64,000 bases of DNA from Basidiobolus meristosporus CBS 931.73. Taxonomy: Eukaryota > Basidiobolomycota > Basidiobolomycetes > Basidiobolales > Basidiobolaceae. Both the position numbers and the translations under genes were made by a program. Every line of letters begins with the position of its first letter. The first letter of the stretch is position 1. The stretch is from contig MCFE01000320.1 of the NCBI GenBank assembly GCA_002104905.1, forward strand, positions 31,521 to 95,520, written 5' to 3'. Positions 12,178 to 24,178 of the stretch are shown here, one piece after another. Under the pieces are notes generated by a model. It worked only from the letters and a program-made list of their open reading frames with translations, did not search any database and was not told the origin of the DNA.

Positions 12178-14363
12178 GCAAGATCTATGCTCCATGATCA
12201 TAAATTATCCTATGATTTTTGGGTGGAATCAGTTGCCACAGCTGTATACCTCAAAAATAGGAGTTATAACAGAGTACTTTGCAATTCTACTCCATTTGCA
12301 GCATGGTATGGGTACAGACCAAGTGCCAAACATTTCAGAATATTTGGGTGTACAGCATATGCCAAGAAACTGCCTGGAAATCAGTGAATATTTGAGCCAA
12401 AAAGTGTAAAATGCATATTTTTGGGCTACTGCAATGAGGGTAAAGCATGCAGACTCTACAATGCCAAAGCAAAGAAGCTAATCAAGGCCAGGGATATGCT
12501 ATTTGATGAAAATTCAAAATACTTACAAATTATGGCACTAGATAATGACAAAAATCAGAGCTCAAGTCCACTAATTGTCAGAATTGAATCACAACAAAAC
12601 AATGAGAGTTTTTTCACTCCAGAGTACTCTATAGCCATTTTCAGCCTGAATTAGTGCCAAGGAATATCCCAGAAGTGATCATTCCAGTATCAAATGCATG
12701 GAGATCCAACAGGACAAGAAATAGCCCAAATTATTATATCCATGAGGGTACAAACTTAGCCTATGCCTATTGAGTCCATATTGATGAGCCAAAGACTGTA
12801 AAAGAGGCCCTAAATAGCCCTCAAACAAAGTTTTGGAGATCTGCAATGACTGAGAAATATCAGGCCCTGATGGAAAATCAAATTTGGGGCTTAGTCAAAT
12901 AACCAATCAACCAAAATCTATTGGATGCAGATGGGTATTCAAAACAAAATACAAGGCTGATAGTAATATTGAAAGATAAAAAGCAAGACTTGTGACCAAA
13001 GGATACTTTCAAACAAAAGGACTTAACTATACTAAGACCTTTGCACTGGTAGCCAGGTTTAATTCCATCAGATTAATATTGGTTATTGCAGCCAAATATA
13101 AGTTTTTTATTCATCAAATGGATGCAAAAACTGCTTTTTTGAATGGAAAACCTGATGAGGACATGTATATGAGCCAGCCTGATGGGTTTGCTGACCAAGA
13201 TAACCCCATTTGGTCTGCAAGCTTAAAAGTCTTTATATGGTCTCAAACAATCACCAAGATCCTGGAATTGCAAAATAGATTCTTATTTGAAATCTCTGAG
13301 TTTCAAAAGGACTAATGCTGACTATGGTATATACTATAAGCCAGATAGAGCAAGTCTGGTTCTATTAGCTCTATATGTGGATGATCTTATTATAGCCATC
13401 AGTAACCAAGCAACATTGGAAGAGACTAAATCCAGCCTATCAAAGGAGTTCAAGATGTCCAATCTAGGAGAACTCAGTTACTATGTAGAGATTAAGTTCT
13501 CCATAGACAGAAGTACCCAGACTATCACCCTAAGCCAATCCAGATATATTCAAGATATACTAAAGAAGTACCAAATGGAAGACTGTAAACCAGCAGCTAC
13601 CCCAATGGAGACAAACCTTAGCTTGGTCAAAACTCAACCAAAGCAAGAGAGCTTGGTGCCATCTGAAAGCCCTGACTTTCCTTATCAGTCTATGGTTAGC
13701 AGACCAATGTATATCATGTATATCATGCTTTGAACACAACCAAAATTCTCATATTCAGTGGGAGTTGTCAGCCAGCATAATCTGAACTATGGATTTGCTA
13801 ATTTTGCAGCAGTTAAGCAAATTTTTAGATACCTAAAAGGATCTGCTGACATCTGCTTAAGATACACTTATAGGGATTCTGAACAGGATTTTTTGGGATA
13901 CTCTGATGCTAAATGCGGTCAAAATTTGGAAGACAGAAGATCCACCACAGGATACACATTTCTTTACTGTAAAGGAGCAATGTCATGGAATTCAAGAAAG
14001 CAACCAACTGTAGCACTTTCTACCACAGAGGCAGAGTATATGGCAGCCTGTGAAGCTACAAAAGAAGCAATTAGGCTCAGGAAGCTTTATAAAGATTTAG
14101 GCTTATGTCAAAAAACACCTATTACTTTTTTTCAAGATAATTAAGGATGTATAAAATTAGGTAGAGATCCAACTTTTCATGCTAGAGCTAAGCACATACA
14201 TATTAGACACCATTTCATATGTAAAGCCATAGAGAATAGCTTGGTTAACTTAGCTTACTGTCCTACAGAAGAAATGATTATAGACACATTCACCAAGCCA
14301 TTAGCTAGAAAGATGCTTAAATATCTTAGGTCAAAATTAGGACTAGTCAGTGTGAGCATTTAA
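12178..14363 (+). pseudogene. Old Copia integrase-RT-RNase H, 3' part
   Basis: It continues the old element's integrase from the GCAAG target site. The RT box YVDDLIIA is readable near 13375 and the RNase H motif near 13895, where GYSDA is followed by a damaged WG. Stops and frameshifts occur near 12385, 12655, 12770, 12900, 13230, 13315, 13730 and 14142. The reading ends at the TAA 14361-14363, equivalent to the end of the intact polyprotein. Confidence 0.87.
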
Positions 14364-14374
14364 TTGTGCAGAAG

Positions 14375-14835
14375 TGTTGTAGAGTTTGTAATTCCACCTG
14401 AGTATTCACCTAACTTAGTCACTTAGATCATTACCTTCAAATCCTAGAGAATACTGACCAAAATCCTTGTTGGGATTAGAAGATTTCTGCAATAATATCA
14501 GGTACCCAGAACATAAAGATTTGATAAGCTTTCCAAACAGTCCCAAACTTTTCACACATGCTCTTAGGACCTTCCTAAACATATTCTATGTGTTTGTTAT
14601 GCCAAGACCATGTAAAAGTATTTATACTACTTTTACATTCAATAAATCATCAAGTGAAAACCACATAATCTACTTGTTTGGCCAATCACTTCCAGTATCA
14701 CCAAAACTCTTGCAACATATCTTGCCAAGTCCATGTGAAAGTATAAATACTACTTTTACATTTGATAAATCATTTAGTGAAAGTCACATGATCTACTTGT
14801 TCTCCCAATCACTTCCAATATCTCCAAATCTCCCA
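14375..14835 (+). repeat. 3' LTR of the old Copia element with the extended end
   Basis: Bases 14375-14717 are the LTR (TGTTGTAG...TTGCAACA). Bases 14718-14835 repeat the diverged LTR 3' third, exactly the arrangement seen at 4401-4534. Confidence 0.78.
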
Positions 14836-14839
14836 TAAC

Positions 14840-15167
14840 CAAACTACCAGCCAACCAAAAATCCATTGGATGCATATTGGTCTTCAAGACAAAATATAAG
14901 GCTGATGGGGAATATTACTTTTGAATGGTCCTGGCAAAGGAAACCCATAAAATATGTTAAGGAAGGTTTGAAAAACGTGTGTGCAAAGTTGGGTGCTATT
15001 TGGATAGCTTACAACATTTTCACCAAAACATTAGGTACCCAGAACATGAAGAATTGTAAAGTAAATCCCAACCAGGAATTTGGCCAGAATTCTCAGAGAT
15101 TTGTAGGTAATGATCTAAGTGACTAAGTTAGGGGAATATTTAGGTGGAATTCCGAATTTTTACAACA
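14840..15167 (-). repeat. Scrambled Copia scraps: RT fragment plus antisense LTR
   Basis: Bases 14850-14910 match the conserved start of the RT domain in sense orientation (IGC-WVFKTKYKADG region). Bases 14955-15167 match the LTR in antisense, ending at 15167 with CAACA, the complement of the LTR start. A short stretch near 15010-15050 matches the LTR in sense, so an inversion lies inside the scrap. This is the right border of the retrotransposon nest. Confidence 0.65.
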
Positions 15168-15353
15168 CTTCCGATCACTCCCAATATCTCCAATACTCCC
15201 ACAACATTTATAAGACTACTGATAAGGTGTAGCAGGGGCGAGGTGGTGGAGAAGGGAAAGAGCAAGGGATAGGGATAGCTGACGGGAATGCGGGAGGAAG
15301 GGAAGGGAAAGGGATGAAGGATTGAAGATGTTGGCTGAAATACCATGTGTGCC

Positions 15354-16284
15354 TTACATGTAAGAGCTGGTGGCCAGGCCCAGTGCAAAAGTGTAGAGCC
15401 TAGAATCGATCACCAGACTCGGATCGTCAGCTTGAATACCTATCGAAGAAGTTACATCAAGTGAATCACCCAACCAAGTGGAAGCTTCATACCAGTCAAG
15501 ATATTCAAGAGGGTGTGGTCACACGGCAGAACGATTGTCTTCAGACTCCATTCGTCCGCTTCGAGAGTAGGCTGTGGATTCTGATTCTCCTTCCGGTGCA
15601 CGTCAATCTGGGAATGTAAGGAATGAAACGGGCCGAACCCATGGTGAGCACATTACCTACCAACCAACCTTCCACACACACTCCCTACACGCACACATTC
15701 TTACCTTGACATAAGCTACTCTGCAACAGGAATCAGTCAGCCCTGGTTCGTAGCAGATGACGGGTCCGATATTGACCACCTCCCCGACGTACCCGGTCTC
15801 TTCTTTTAATTCTCTTAAAGCGGCAGACTTCACATCCTCGCCCTCATCGATCAGCCCTAGTGGTATGCAAGTGAGCTCTTCAACGGTGTTTGGAAGAACG
15901 ACGTAGAAACTCAAAGGAAACTACCTGAGGGAAACTCAATGGTGTACGCATCCACAGCCGGCCGGTACTGAACCACCAGAACAATGCTTCTTTGCTCCAG
16001 TAGGTGAAAGGTCGCCACTACATCTACAGCTGGGAGTGGGTCAGGCTGGGAGGCTATTTGAAGTGAGAGAACCGGGGGACCACTTTACCATTAATTACTC
16101 TCTTCTCCGACTCGATTTTCTTGTTAACGGTAGTTCTACGACACACCTCCCATTGTCGGGTTTCTCCTGTGTGTGCTGGAGTGTAATAGATCCTTTCCAA
16201 GTTCAACCACTGCCCGTTCCCAAGCCTCTCGGAAGGCTTGGAGTCTCGAATAACTTGAGTAAGGTTGAAGGTGTTGTTGGTCAT
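15354..16284 (-). CDS. YSA1: NUDIX hydrolase, ADP-ribose/ADP-sugar pyrophosphatase (Ysa1/NUDT5-like)
   Basis: It is predicted to cleave ADP-ribose and related ADP-sugars to AMP and sugar phosphate. Five exons fit with GT-AG junctions and correct phase: 16284-16089, 16029-15925, 15856-15705, 15607-15493 and 15439-15354, giving 217 aa, close to NUDT5. The NUDIX box is complete across exon 3: GLIDEGED, then AALRELKEETGYVG, with the REXXEE core. VQYRPA before the box, PG in YEPGLTDS after it, and the C-terminal TFALGLA are family hallmarks. The start ATG at 16284 is the first Met before the conserved ERIYYT region; an upstream in-frame Met exists at 16578 but would add a non-conserved extension. 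It is divergent from the Atos-like gene. Confidence 0.9.
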
Positions 16285-17013
16285 TTTGCCGGTGAAGTGA
16301 GAACACCAGCAAGGGATGGGAGGAGAACAGTATAATATGTAAGATGCAAGCCACTGAACTCTGGAATGATCAATACCCCAATCCGATATTCCAGAGCGGA
16401 TGGATGTGGCATCAATCGAGATGCGATCTGAAGTCACAAACCGCAAATGCCGGTGAAATCCAGGAGCCAACATGCATGCATGAAAGTCTCGGCTTGTCTG
16501 GAAATCGGGTGGTGAGGGCCAATTTGGAAGCGAGTGTGACAATCCCAGCTCCGATATGGTTAGAGAGCATCCAAACAATGCAATAGAATGGGCTCAGCAC
16601 GTAACATCTGTTCATCCATGCTCTCCCTATAATGAGCCATTCCATTCAATGCATGTATAAATCGAGGGGGGGGGGCCGCATAAAAAAAGATCAAGAAAAA
16701 ATTTCTTTTTTTTCCTACGGGATCTGGGGTCGATTGGAAACACTGTTCAACAAGTATATCTCTATGAATCGAGTAATCCAAACCCCTACCACTTCTCTGG
16801 GCGGGCCCGAGGTATATAAGCGATCCTCTAGGTTGATGGGATTTTTTTTGACACGCGTGTATACAAGATTTCCTTGATCACCTCGCTTGTTTCTAGTTTT
16901 CGAAGTTGAAGTTACTTTTTCAGTTGCAACAACAGCCCAACTGGAGATCTACCTCATCTCCCTTCCTCCGACCGAACCAACTGTCCACTCTTGGAGTTTA
17001 GCGTGCCAACAGT
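16285..17013. promoter_or_regulatory. Divergent promoter region between NUDIX and Atos-like genes
   Basis: No supported gene is seen here. There is a G-run at about 16667-16676, and a TATA-like GTATATAAG near 16811-16819 lies about 200 bases before the Atos-like ATG. Pyrimidine-rich sequence near 16960-16975 may be the transcription start zone of that gene. Confidence 0.45.
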
Positions 17014-19316
17014 ATGCCGAGTGCTCTCGAGTTCGTTTCTTGTACGTGTTGTTTGACCGGTCGAACCTAAGCGTGTTACTTCCCGACTAACCCCTCACTC
17101 TCCATGTTTAGCTGGAGGCCAACACTTTGGCAAAGATACTGGTTTGGAATTCGTGAACAAGATCGGCCAGATAATTTTGAAGGCGAGGGTCGGTCAGTCT
17201 ACGGCCACCCAGCAGGTGGAGGATACTTCGGCCTCCCTGAAACCCAAGGTTCGTGTGCTCGGGAGTGGTGTCGCTGGAACAGACCTGAACTAACCAGAGT
17301 TTTCTATGTAGCGTGCCACGAGATCTCTTGCGAAGGCGCTTCACGCTTGGAATTCCGGTGTACCCATTCACATCCATGTGTTCAAGAAGAGCGATCATGC
17401 GTTGCTGGAGTGTTGGACGATCAATTTTGAGAGTTGGTAGGTGGCCTCGTCACGTCGACGCGATATCGTCCGGGCCCAAAACTAACCTATCCGCACCTAT
17501 TTTCAGGGACAGCAAACCGAACGAGCGCAGCAAGTTGGATTCGACGCAGCTCGTGTTGCTTCTACAGTCGATCTATTCGCAGATCCGATATTTGCCATTG
17601 CACTCACTGATCACTCGAGGTATCTTCCCCAAGGAGGAGATCGAATACTCTATCGCGTCGTACAGCAGCGTCTGCTCCACTGACTGCTTTCCGTCGGGAG
17701 TGGATCTCACCAATCATCAGTTCAAAAGCGCCGCGACGTCCTTTGGGACCTTGAAGGTTGGGGTGATATACGAGAAAAATCTAGAGGTGATGAAATTGGC
17801 CGAGGGCAAGGATAGCTTCGAATCATCTCCTGAGCAACCAACTCACCAGCAATTGGAGGGGCATCAACACCCACAACTCAAACGCAGATTCTCTGCACTG
17901 AATCGTCCAAGCAAATGCATCACCAAAAGTATCCATCTGTCATCTATGAAGATGCTGGCAACTCTGGAAGAAGAGGAGAGAGAAGATGCTGCGGAATTGA
18001 ATGGGGTGGACATCGAGTCTGAGAAGAGACATGATGCGGCCAGCGAAGATAAATCGCCAACCTGGCTTTCTCGACCGGTCAGTATACCTGCGGCCTCACC
18101 GATTGCCAATACTCCCTGTCAATCTCTCAGCCATTTGTTTGCGGCGAGACATCATTACCCTCACAAGCCCGACGCTGTTGGTTCCGGGCTTGGTGGTTCG
18201 GCCGACATTAGACCCACCCACTTCCCTCGCAAGTCCTACAACTGCCAGCTCAATGTGACCCCTCCCCATTCGCCCCTTTCGCCCTTCAAGAATCACCATC
18301 AGCACAGCGGCTTCAGTGGAATGCATCTCCCCAAGTTCGGAGGTCGTCGATCCAGCATCTCTAGTCTAAATCCATCAGAGCTATTTGGATCACTGGTGGG
18401 AAGCTACGAGGAGTCCATTTTGAGCGGAAGAATGTCGGCCGTCCCGTCAAAACCCATTCACTTTACGGCACAGATCGGGGTGCTTGGTAAAGGGAAATGC
18501 AAACCGTCGCTCAAGTGCCCACCGCACCTCAACATGGATTTCCCCGCCTACTTCTATCAGCACGGGAATACGGAGTCGCCGTCGCCCTACGTGGGGACGG
18601 TCGACCTGGATCACCAAGACACGATAGACAAGCGATTCCCACACGGCTATAGGATTCCACCCAAGGGGCAGCTCCAGGTGATCATCAAGAATCCGAACAA
18701 GACCGCGGTCAAGTTCTTCCTGATCCCGTACGATTTCTCGGACATGCCGGAGAACTCGAAGACCTTCCTGAGGCAAAAGTCGTACTCGGTCCCGGGGGCA
18801 TGCAAGGAGAACCCAACGCTGCGATACGCGATCCACCTGCAATTCTGCTCCCCCTCGAGGAAGCGGATCTATCTGTACAAAAACATCCGACTCGTGTTCT
18901 CCCATCGGGTCCCGGACGGCAGTGAACGGCTAAAGGTTGTGTGCGAAGGGCCGGGGGAGCCCAAATACATCCCCGCCCTGAACCTACCCTCGAAACCAAG
19001 CCTCGCCCCCAAAGCCCCTGCGGTGGCGGACGATCCACCACCCATGGATGTGAATGGGAACCCCATACCACCTTTCTCGGCCGCCGACGCGTTCGCTAGA
19101 CGCGAACTCCGCAAGCCCTCGATTACGTCCACCATCTCCGAAAGCTTGCTGAAGATGAAGCTAAGTGGAGAGGACCTACGGGTCGACCACGACCACGGCC
19201 ACGGCCACCGTCACTATGAAAACCATGTGGAAATATCGGCGCCTTCCGAGAACGGGAGGCGGTCAGAGGGCCGGGAGTTTGCGGTGGTAGAGCCGGGCAA
19301 GGTATTGCCTAAATGA
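17014..19316 (+). CDS. Atos (FAM214)-like transcriptional regulator with HORMA-like N-terminal region
   Basis: Four exons fit in phase: 17014-17041, 17112-17248, 17312-17436 and 17507-19316, giving 699 aa. The C-terminal half has the Atos conserved block: SYEESILSGRM, then SPYVGTVDLD, GYRIPPKGQLQVIIKNPNK, MPENSKTFLRQKSYSVP and the final IYLYKNIRLVFS. In animals Atos/FAM214 proteins are nuclear regulators; Drosophila Atossa acts in macrophage invasion. The first ~180 residues (KIGQIILKAR, HIHVFKKSDHALLECWTI, LVLLLQSIYSQIRYLPLH, FKSAATSFGTLKVGVIYE) resemble the Atg13 HORMA fold. The middle is Ser/Pro/His-rich and probably disordered. The downstream ATG at 17313 gives an open frame but would lose the first two exons and misread exon 3. 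Confidence 0.85.
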
Positions 19317-19930
19317 GAGGGGCAAGATTCCGAACATGTAAATAGCATATTAGATATTGTATTCTTAGTCACATAAATACGAAACTTATATAAAATAGAG
19401 GGTTTGCCCAACCCAATCCAATCCGATCCAACCTAACATACACCCGAGTGTGAATCTCGAGGTCAGATTCGTGTCTTACGGGGTCCAAATGGGATCCCGC
19501 TTCCAACCCGAAAGGGTTCTATCGCTCTCATCACTGGCGAGAAAGCCGGTGCCTGGATTTCGTGCTCTGCATGCAACACAGCGTACTGCGCTCCAAGATG
19601 GCCCGGATTATTTGATTGGAGCCAGTAAAATCCCAACCCAAGCACCGGTCGTCTTGGCGACAGGAGCATATTAGTGGCGTTCTAGGAGCAGAAGTGGGGG
19701 CGGGCTGCGGGGAGATTCAAGAGTAAGTAGCGGGTCGTTTATTTGGATGGAACATGGGATATCAAGGAAAACAGTGCAACAAACATCTAATGGGCCTGGG
19801 GAGGGGAAAATCCCATCTAACAAAAATTCTAGGAAATCTCGGCGGGAGGGAAAAGCCTTCATTCGCGGGGATGGTGAGAGGAATGGGGGGGAGGGGGAGG
19901 CGGAGGCGGAGGCGGTGGCGGTGGCGGACA
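19317..19930. other. Intergenic region between convergent genes
   Basis: The 3' flanks of the Atos-like gene and tyrosinase 1 meet here. I see a polyadenylation-like ACATAAATACG near 19371 and a GGA/GGC triplet tract at about 19880-19927. No supported gene. Confidence 0.6.
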
Positions 19931-21379
19931 TTAAAGCAGGATCTCGGTGGAATCTGAGTTGGTATCCGAGTTCGAGTCGGTGCTGGGAGTGCCGTTCAGT
20001 TGGTCGTTGAGCTGTTTGATGAACAGGGCGTTTTCAACCTCCAAAGTGCGTACCTTGCGCGCGTCGAAACCATACATTTTGATGTACTCCAGGTCAATGG
20101 CGCTGGGAACGTTCATCCCCTTCTGGTTTCGCTCCAAGGGGCCGGGTACTCCCAGGAGGGCGGCGTAATCTGGCTGGTTGACTTGGATCACCTGATCTAT
20201 GAGTTGATTGATGTCGATCTTCTCGTTGACGGAGTTGACAATGTTCTTCATGTCGACCAGGTCCCGTTTCTCGATTTCGGTGGATCGTCTGCTTCTACCT
20301 CCGTTGTACCGGTAACACAGGGAGGTGGTGCTTAGGATCTCTTCGACCCGATAGCCAAATGGTTCCAGAGTGTCGCTTAGCGCCACTGCACCCCCGTTCA
20401 TGTGATTGACTCCGCTATAGTCATTGGCCACGGTGGGATTTGCGTCTTGCCAATCGGCCCAGATCTTGTCTACAAAGGCATGGTGCATCCAGAATAGTGG
20501 GCTAGCGATGAGCAGGATAGAGAATGTGAGTCTCAGGCGGGAGAAGGGGAGGGGTAGACAAAGATGAAGGGCAACGATGGAAACCGCGACTTACTCGTTG
20601 GGACTTGACATCACTCTGAAGTCACCACCTACGCCAAAGTGGACAGTGGCATGGGGGCCAGGTTCAATATACTCTCGTAGTTCGTTATAGTTACGGGAGC
20701 GACGGATTATATTGTTGACCGACTGACGAGACCAGAAGGACGGGATGGTGCGACCGCCATCCCATCGTCGTGATAAGCAGTGGCGTCTTGGGAATCGCGC
20801 TTCCCAGCCACCAAATGGTCCCTCGGTCAAGCAGCTGTCGCCAACACCGTTTCCATTCCCTCCAAACCACCTCCATATCTCGCTGTTCTCCGGGCTTCCT
20901 GCCTCGATTGTCCAATCCTACATACAGAGCAAAGGTGAAACCTGGTCAGTCACTGCAGTGGAAAGGGGGTTGTGACATGCTTGACTGCACGGATCGCCGC
21001 ATTAACCAACTGCTCAGCTAGTAGGTGGGAATGATGATTGGTGGACAACATAGATACATACCCAGTATGGCAGTGTGAGGCTGGGATTGACCGCGCGCAA
21101 GGCATTCTCGAACTGGTGAATAAAGGCCCGATGCCAGGTGAAGAATGGTGCGGTGGAGTGGGCGTGTGGGACATAGGTTAGATGAACATTCACCAAGCGA
21201 TCATAAACACCGCTTTGCTTCAGAGTGTTGATCGCCTCGATGAAAGCGGTCTTTTCACCGTTGGAGAGTTGTCGGAACTCTCTTCTTACCCGGGTCCCAC
21301 CGCAGCCCTGTCCAGTGACAAGAGTGAGGGAGCTGGAGGCGAGGAGAAGGGCGACGGCGAGTTTTTTGGCTAGTTGCAT
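19931..21379 (-). CDS. Secreted tyrosinase 1 (type-3 copper monooxygenase)
   Basis: Tyrosinases oxidise phenols and o-diphenols to quinones, giving melanin or cross-linked walls. Three exons fit: 21379-21062, 20917-20595 and 20501-19931, giving 403 aa. A signal peptide of about 20 residues ends at TGQGC. The CuA site has HAHSTAPFFTWHRAFIHQFE and then LPYWDW across intron 1. The CuB site has VHFGVGG, then [21 protein letters not shown] across intron 2. The three CuB ligands would be the His of VHFGVGG and the two of MHHAF. The C-terminal tail is acidic and Ser/Thr-rich and differs from tyrosinase 2. A GTG 12 bases upstream (21391) is in frame, but ATG 21379 matches the paralogue. It is an inverted paralogue of the gene at 24716. 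Confidence 0.92.
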
Positions 21380-21499
21380 ACTGACAGACACTACAAATCA
21401 GGGGTGGGACGGAATGTGGATTCTAAGGTTCTAGCCAAAGGGCGGGTTGGGTAGGAGGAATGCACAATCAAATGTGTAAGAAAGCCTGTCACCCGCCTA

Positions 21500-21512
21500 G
21501 GGTATTTATAGG
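21500..21512 (-). promoter_or_regulatory. TATA box of tyrosinase 1
   Basis: CCTATAAATACCC reads on the minus strand about 120 bases upstream of the ATG at 21379. The paralogue has ATATAAAT about 70 bases before its ATG. Confidence 0.5.
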
Positions 21513-21858
21513 CTCGGCTGCAGCCGGTCACATTTGGAGCATCGATTGTTTTTCAAGTGCATTCTCCCCAAGCAATGGTCACTTGTTTGGGATGAATGGC
21601 CATTATGTTCGTGATGGTACGGCCCTGGAGAGGGATCGATCATGCAGAGATCAGCCTATTCCCTGTACATGTGGGTGCAATGGATCTGGTGGCCAAACAA
21701 TAAAACAATTGTGTTCACTGCGTGCAACATGGCCATGGCTATTGAAACACGGGGCTGGCTCGTTCTTCGCCAGATCGTTTTACAAACATGGGCCAGTTTC
21801 AAGCTTGCATCTGGTTAGAATATGGAAGTTCAATTTTATTGGTAGGGATTGATCAAGT
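21513..21858. other. Intergenic region between tyrosinase 1 and PRP17
   Basis: The stretch holds the distal upstream region of tyrosinase 1 and the 3' flank of PRP17. I see no supported gene. Confidence 0.6.
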
Positions 21859-24178
21859 CTAGTCCCAATATTTGATGGTGCCGTCCCAACTGCAGGTCGC
21901 TACTTTGGAGGTCTCTTGCGGATGCCATTCGCAGCCGATAAGTACGCTGTCGTGCGCCTTGAATCTCCTGGAGTGATTGTTAGTGGATTCCGGTCAGCGT
22001 CCATGTGGGGCGGTGTACTTACTTGAGAACCTTGGTCGTTTTCCAATCCCAGAACCAGAGCTTTCCTTCCGCATCGCCCGACATGATGAACCTTCAAGGT
22101 GAAGATTTAGTGTTGGTCATGCCACCCGACAAGTTTGAACTGTCACTCACCTGCCGTCAGCAGAGAAATTCGGTTGGCACGCATAGCCGGCAATCACGTG
22201 GCCGGTGAACCTCTTCTTCCCGTTCAGTCGGAATCTATCCTTGGCGCCGTACACCACGATCTGGTTGTCCAGGGATTGGCACGCAAGCCATTTTTCTAGA
22301 AGCAGTTCAAGGTCAGCCGATGGTTCGGGCCAAGTCCAAGTTGGGCGGCCACTTACTGTTAGGATGCAGGGAGACACTGGGCATACTGTGCATATAAGGT
22401 TCGGCGATGTACTTGATCACCACTGGAATATCGAATTCCCAAGCTCTCAGGGTTTTGTCGTCCGAGGTGGTCACGAAGCGGCGGTTTTCGTCGACAAACG
22501 TGATCGAATTGACAGCGCCCAGATGCTGGTCATACTCCTGCGTAATCTCCCCGGTGTTGATGTCGAACTGGACAACAGGCAGAAAGTTAGCGAGGTCGTT
22601 CGGGAGGGTGTCGAGGCTACGCCAAACAAACAAGTACCTGTACGATTTTCTTATCCGAGCACCCGGCCAAGAAGATGTGCTGTTTGTCCTCGTCTGGGTT
22701 GAACTTGACGCAGTATGGAATCTTCTTGGTGGTGAAGGATCTGATGCATTGGCCGGTTTCCGTGTCCCAGAGCTTAACAAATCGGTCGTAACTGGCAGTA
22801 AGGAATCTTCTACCATCGTTGCTGAATGTAATATCGCGGACCGCCTTGCTGTGGCCGATGAATGTTCTCAGGCATTGACGCTCGTGATAGACATCCCAGA
22901 TCTAGCGTACCAAAGTCCCGTCAATATATGTGGTAGTAGTGGTGATCGGTGTGCTGTGTATGGTTACCTTAACTTTGGAATCCATGCCAGCAGAAAGCAA
23001 GAGATGTCCAGATCTTGGGAAGAACCGAATAGCAGAGACACCCTTTGTGTGTCCAGTCCAGGTATGAATATGCTTCTTGGGCAGGAAGCAGTCTTGCTCG
23101 CCAGGTTCTCCGAGCAGGTTGATGTCCAGGTCTTGTGGGATATGAATGTATGTTCTGCCTTGGTAATCATACTCAGATTTCCCTACACAAACTGTTAGCT
23201 GGCTTATCCGTTAGAATACGCTTGCTTAATGAAACTAACCGTGGAAGATGCTGGTCTCTGTTCCAGTGGTGGGCTCGTTGCTTGTATCCTCTCCGACGGG
23301 TGTGGTTTGTACAGGAATCTCCTGAAAGTAAATTGAATCAGTCTCAAGGATAAACAGCGTGGTGGTGTTTTTGTACGTACTTCTTCATCGGGTCCAGCCA
23401 GTTCCCCAATTCTCTCGCCTTCATATCCGGCCCAAGGCCCCTTGTAAGCGTTCTCACCCTCTAATACTGAAGAGTCTCCGCGGGTCTTTCTCTTCGCCAG
23501 GTTTTTGTTCTGCTTGGCCTTTGAGTCGTATATAGTAGCACCTGACAGTAATTTGAACGTGAATACCGAGCCTGACTAAAGAGAGTGACAATGGAGGTAC
23601 CTTCGAATTGGATAGCCTTCGCTGTGTCACCAACAAAGCCGCTACCGTCTAAACCACCACCCACTTGCCCTTGAGCAGAATAAGTCAATACAGAAGGATC
23701 TCTGGCATATCCAAACGAACGGAATGTTCGCTCCTGTGTACGGAAATCATGCTCAGAAATGGCCTGCTCCTCGACATGGCCTACATAGTTGAGGGACGCT
23801 TTAATAAAAACTCAAGTGGTCTCTCGTGAAGGTCGCGAATTACCGGTCAAGATGTTTTGATTGGGAGCTCTAGTTCGAAAGGGATTGTTGGGGCCCATCA
23901 CTGGTTTCACCATGTCATCGTATGGAATGTTCACAGCCACGCTTTTGTCGGTAATGCTCGTAATGATACGCTTGGAAAGGGAAGGATCCTGTTTGGGAAA
24001 GACGAGCGGGTTGGTTGTTGTGAAGGGGATTTCGCTCAACGCCGAGGGAACTTACCTCTAAGCTAACATCGGGGGCTACGTTGATTTTGATCCGTTTGTG
24101 TGATAGATTGACTGGGGCAGTTTCGTGAAATTCCGAATCCGAACCAGAAGCCGAACCGTAACCACCTAGCAGGTCCAT
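21859..24178 (-). CDS. PRP17: Pre-mRNA splicing factor Prp17/Cdc40, WD40 protein
   Basis: It is a spliceosome component needed for the second transesterification step and acts in the nucleus. The N-terminus reads [16 protein letters not shown] from 24178. Then come a linker with [14 protein letters not shown]-like sequence and a KLF motif region, followed by WD repeats: [18 protein letters not shown]-type, [28 protein letters not shown]-type, and [12 protein letters not shown]. The end, [11 protein letters not shown], with TAG at 21859-21861, is the canonical Cdc40 C-terminus. At least eight introns interrupt it, with GT-AG junctions visible, for example at 22021 and near 24055. It lies between the two inverted tyrosinases and shares no similarity with them. 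Confidence 0.9.

Larger units (their letters stand above)
4535..14717 (+). mobile_element. Old, decayed Copia element split by two later insertions
   Basis: The 5' LTR is 4535-4883 and the 3' LTR is 14375-14717. The interior resumes exactly across the younger element at 7491-12177: the integrase sequence ends at GCAAG (7486-7490) and continues from GCAAG at 12178. It is also interrupted at 5891-6707 by an unrelated insert. Coding sequence shows many substitutions, stops and frameshifts compared with copies 1 and 2, so this is the oldest insertion of the three. I see no clean target duplication outside its LTRs, and the right flank is rearranged. Confidence 0.8.

Noticed and set aside
16054-16578. 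174-aa ORF starting at 16578 as the NUDIX start
   Set aside because: It reads through the NUDIX exon 1 donor, and the extra ~98 N-terminal residues have no family counterpart; the Met at 16284 fits the family length.
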